A stretch of DNA of 25,978 nucleotides from a virus: positions 1 through 25,978 of IMG/VR virus record IMGVR_UViG_3300025810_001783. The stretch is one strand, 5' to 3'. Below, one piece after another: positions 24,692 to 25,978 of the stretch (position 1 is its first letter; each line of letters opens with the position of its first letter). The translations under genes and the position numbers were made by a program. The notes beneath the pieces were generated by a model, which had not been told where the DNA came from, ran no database searches, and saw only the letters and a program-made list of their open reading frames with translations.

Positions 24692-25978
24692 TGCCTATTA
24701 CATTAATCGACATTCTAAAACAACAGAATAGAGACGCAACCAGTGGTGACTTCTTCTTCATGGTTGATTCTGGTGATGTTAACTTCAAGGTTCAGGGAAT
24801 CCAAGAAGATGCTACTCTCAATCCAGGCCTAACAACAGATAACAAATACATCCTAGAAGATGTGTCCGCTCTGAATGTAAACTTCGGCACGATTACTGGT
24901 GTTGGGGACAATGATATTGTTCGATATAATGGAACTGCTTTTGAGATTTTCTTGGATGCAAGTAACAAGCAAGATGGTACGATCGTATTCAATGAGGGTG
25001 ACTCTAAGTTCTATGGGTTCAATGGAACCGCATGGCAAGAACTAGGATCTGGTGCGGGTGGTGGTGCAACAGGTGCAACAGGTGCTACTGGAGCAACTGG
25101 TGCCGCTTCTACTGTTGCTGGTCCTACTGGTAACACTGGTCCTACTGGTGATCAAGGAACTAAGGGTGAGACTGGTCCTACTGGTGCCGACTCTACAGTC
25201 GCAGGCCCAGCCGGTGCAACTGGTATCACTGGTCCCACTGGTGCCGATGGTTCTGATGGTGTTACTGGTCCTACTGGTAACACTGGTCCTACTGGTGAAG
25301 ATGGTTCTATTGGTAACACTGGTCCTACTGGTGAAGATGGTTCTATTGGACCTACTGGTAACACTGGTCCCACTGGTGCCGATGGTTCTGATGGTATCAC
25401 TGGTCCCACTGGTGCCGATGGTTCTGATGGTGTTACTGGTCCTACTGGTAACACTGGTCCTACTGGTCCTACTGGTGCTGATGGTTCTGATGGTGTTACT
25501 GGTCCTACTGGTCCTACTGGTGCTGATGGTTCTGATGGTGTTACTGGTCCCACTGGTGCTGATGGTTCTGATGGTTCTGATGGTGTTACTGGTCCCACTG
25601 GTTCTGATGGTTCTGATGGTGTTACTGGTCCCACTGGTTCTGATGGTTCTGATGGTGTTACTGGTCCCACTGGTTCTGATGGTTCTGATGGTGTTACTGG
25701 TCCCACTGGTTCTGATGGTTCTGATGGTGTTACTGGTCCCACTGGATCTCAAGGTGATCAAGGCATTCAAGGAACAACTGGTAATACTGGGGCCCAAGGT
25801 GATCAAGGCATTCAGGGCATTCAAGGAACAACTGGTAACACTGGGGCCCAAGGCATTCAAGGTGTCACTGGTAACACTGGTGCTGATGGTTCAATTGGAC
25901 CTATTGGTAACACTGGTCCCACTGGTCCCACTGGTGCCGATGGTTCTGATGGTGTTACTGGTCCCACTGGTGCCGATG
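24691..25978 (+). CDS. Collagen-like phage fibre protein, 5' part (3' end outside window)
   Basis: An open frame from a GTG at 24691, overlapping the preceding TAG by one base, to the end of the window (429 complete codons). The first 125 or so residues are non-collagen: [22 protein letters not shown], then a strand-rich part ending [21 protein letters not shown], a motif common at the base of fibre proteins. From about 25060 everything is Gly-X-Y, with GPT, GNT, GED, GAD, GSD and GIQ triplets and two STVA interruptions. The protein is probably a very long fibre shaft with its tip outside the window. Confidence 0.88.
   Translation, partial: MPITLIDILKQQNRDATSGDFFFMVDSGDVNFKVQGIQEDATLNPGLTTDNKYILEDVSALNVNFGTITGVGDNDIVRYNGTAFEIFLDASNKQDGTIVFNEGDSKFYGFNGTAWQELGSGAGGGATGATGATGATGAASTVAGPTGNTGPTGDQGTKGETGPTGADSTVAGPAGATGITGPTGADGSDGVTGPTGNTGPTGEDGSIGNTGPTGEDGSIGPTGNTGPTGADGSDGITGPTGADGSDGVTGPTGNTGPTGPTGADGSDGVTGPTGPTGADGSDGVTGPTGADGSDGSDGVTGPTGSDGSDGVTGPTGSDGSDGVTGPTGSDGSDGVTGPTGSDGSDGVTGPTGSQGDQGIQGTTGNTGAQGDQGIQGIQGTTGNTGAQGIQGVTGNTGADGSIGPIGNTGPTGPTGADGSDGVTGPTGAD
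25564..25743 (+). repeat. Five perfect tandem copies of a 36-bp collagen-coding unit
   Basis: Units start at 25564, 25600, 25636, 25672 and 25708 and are identical base for base; each encodes [12 protein letters not shown]. Related but imperfect units lie upstream (25240-25560, with GAD or extra GPT). Perfect identity indicates very recent expansion, so copy number is expected to vary between isolates and to be hard to assemble. Confidence 0.92.

Noticed and set aside
25042-25860. Long minus-strand frames (Thr/Ser/Ile/Arg-rich, and PSEP repeats) near the right end
   Set aside because: They are antisense shadows of the collagen-like repeat; the + strand frame from 24691 is continuous and matches the neighbouring fibre gene.

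Overview
The window is a gene-dense stretch in which every supported gene is on the + strand, and it reads as part of a T4-like (myovirus) bacteriophage genome. The firm anchors are adjacent homologues of T4 gp45 (sliding clamp), gp44 and gp62 (clamp loader) and RegA (translational repressor), plus collagen-like structural genes. The large set of carbohydrate genes and the long Gly-X-Y tail-fibre proteins resemble marine T4-like phages such as cyanophages. That host assignment is inference; no host-specific gene is visible.

Layout. (1) Positions 1-2357: the 3' part of a collagen-like fibre gene and a small overlapping gene of unknown function. (2) Positions 2371-5409: a near-consensus sigma70-type promoter, a small basic/acidic protein, then clamp, clamp-loader ATPase, a GroES-like co-chaperonin, the small clamp-loader subunit and RegA. 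(3) Positions 5432-22546: an unbroken island of 23 genes for glycan synthesis. It holds recognisable or candidate glycosyltransferases (GT32, GT25, GT11, GT4-like, GT2-like, GT-D-like, GT2 with a probable helical-repeat C-terminus, and three unclassified transferase-like proteins), two FkbM methyltransferases and one class I methyltransferase, a UDP-GlcNAc 2-epimerase-like enzyme, a GNAT acetyltransferase, a shortened DegT-type aminotransferase, an APH/choline-kinase-like kinase, two nucleotidyltransferases (one fused to a HAD phosphatase), a separate HAD phosphatase, two extended SDR epimerase/dehydratases and one small unknown protein. (4) Positions 22578-25978: a small structural-type protein and two more collagen-like fibre genes, the last running off the window.

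How it may work together. The island can plausibly build activated sugars (epimerised GlcNAc, an aminated and acetylated sugar, and two kinase/phosphatase/nucleotidyltransferase/SDR-type modules), polymerise them and methylate them. Nearly all neighbours in the island overlap by a few bases (ATGA or GTGA junctions), so they are probably translationally coupled. The glycan could go onto host surface polysaccharide or onto the phage's own Thr-rich collagen-like fibres, which flank the island on one side directly and on the other across the replication block. The second idea is a hypothesis from context, with BclA-type GPT glycosylation as precedent.

No tRNA, CRISPR, insertion sequence, integrase or convincing terminator was seen. 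No gap without a gene exceeds about 65 bases.
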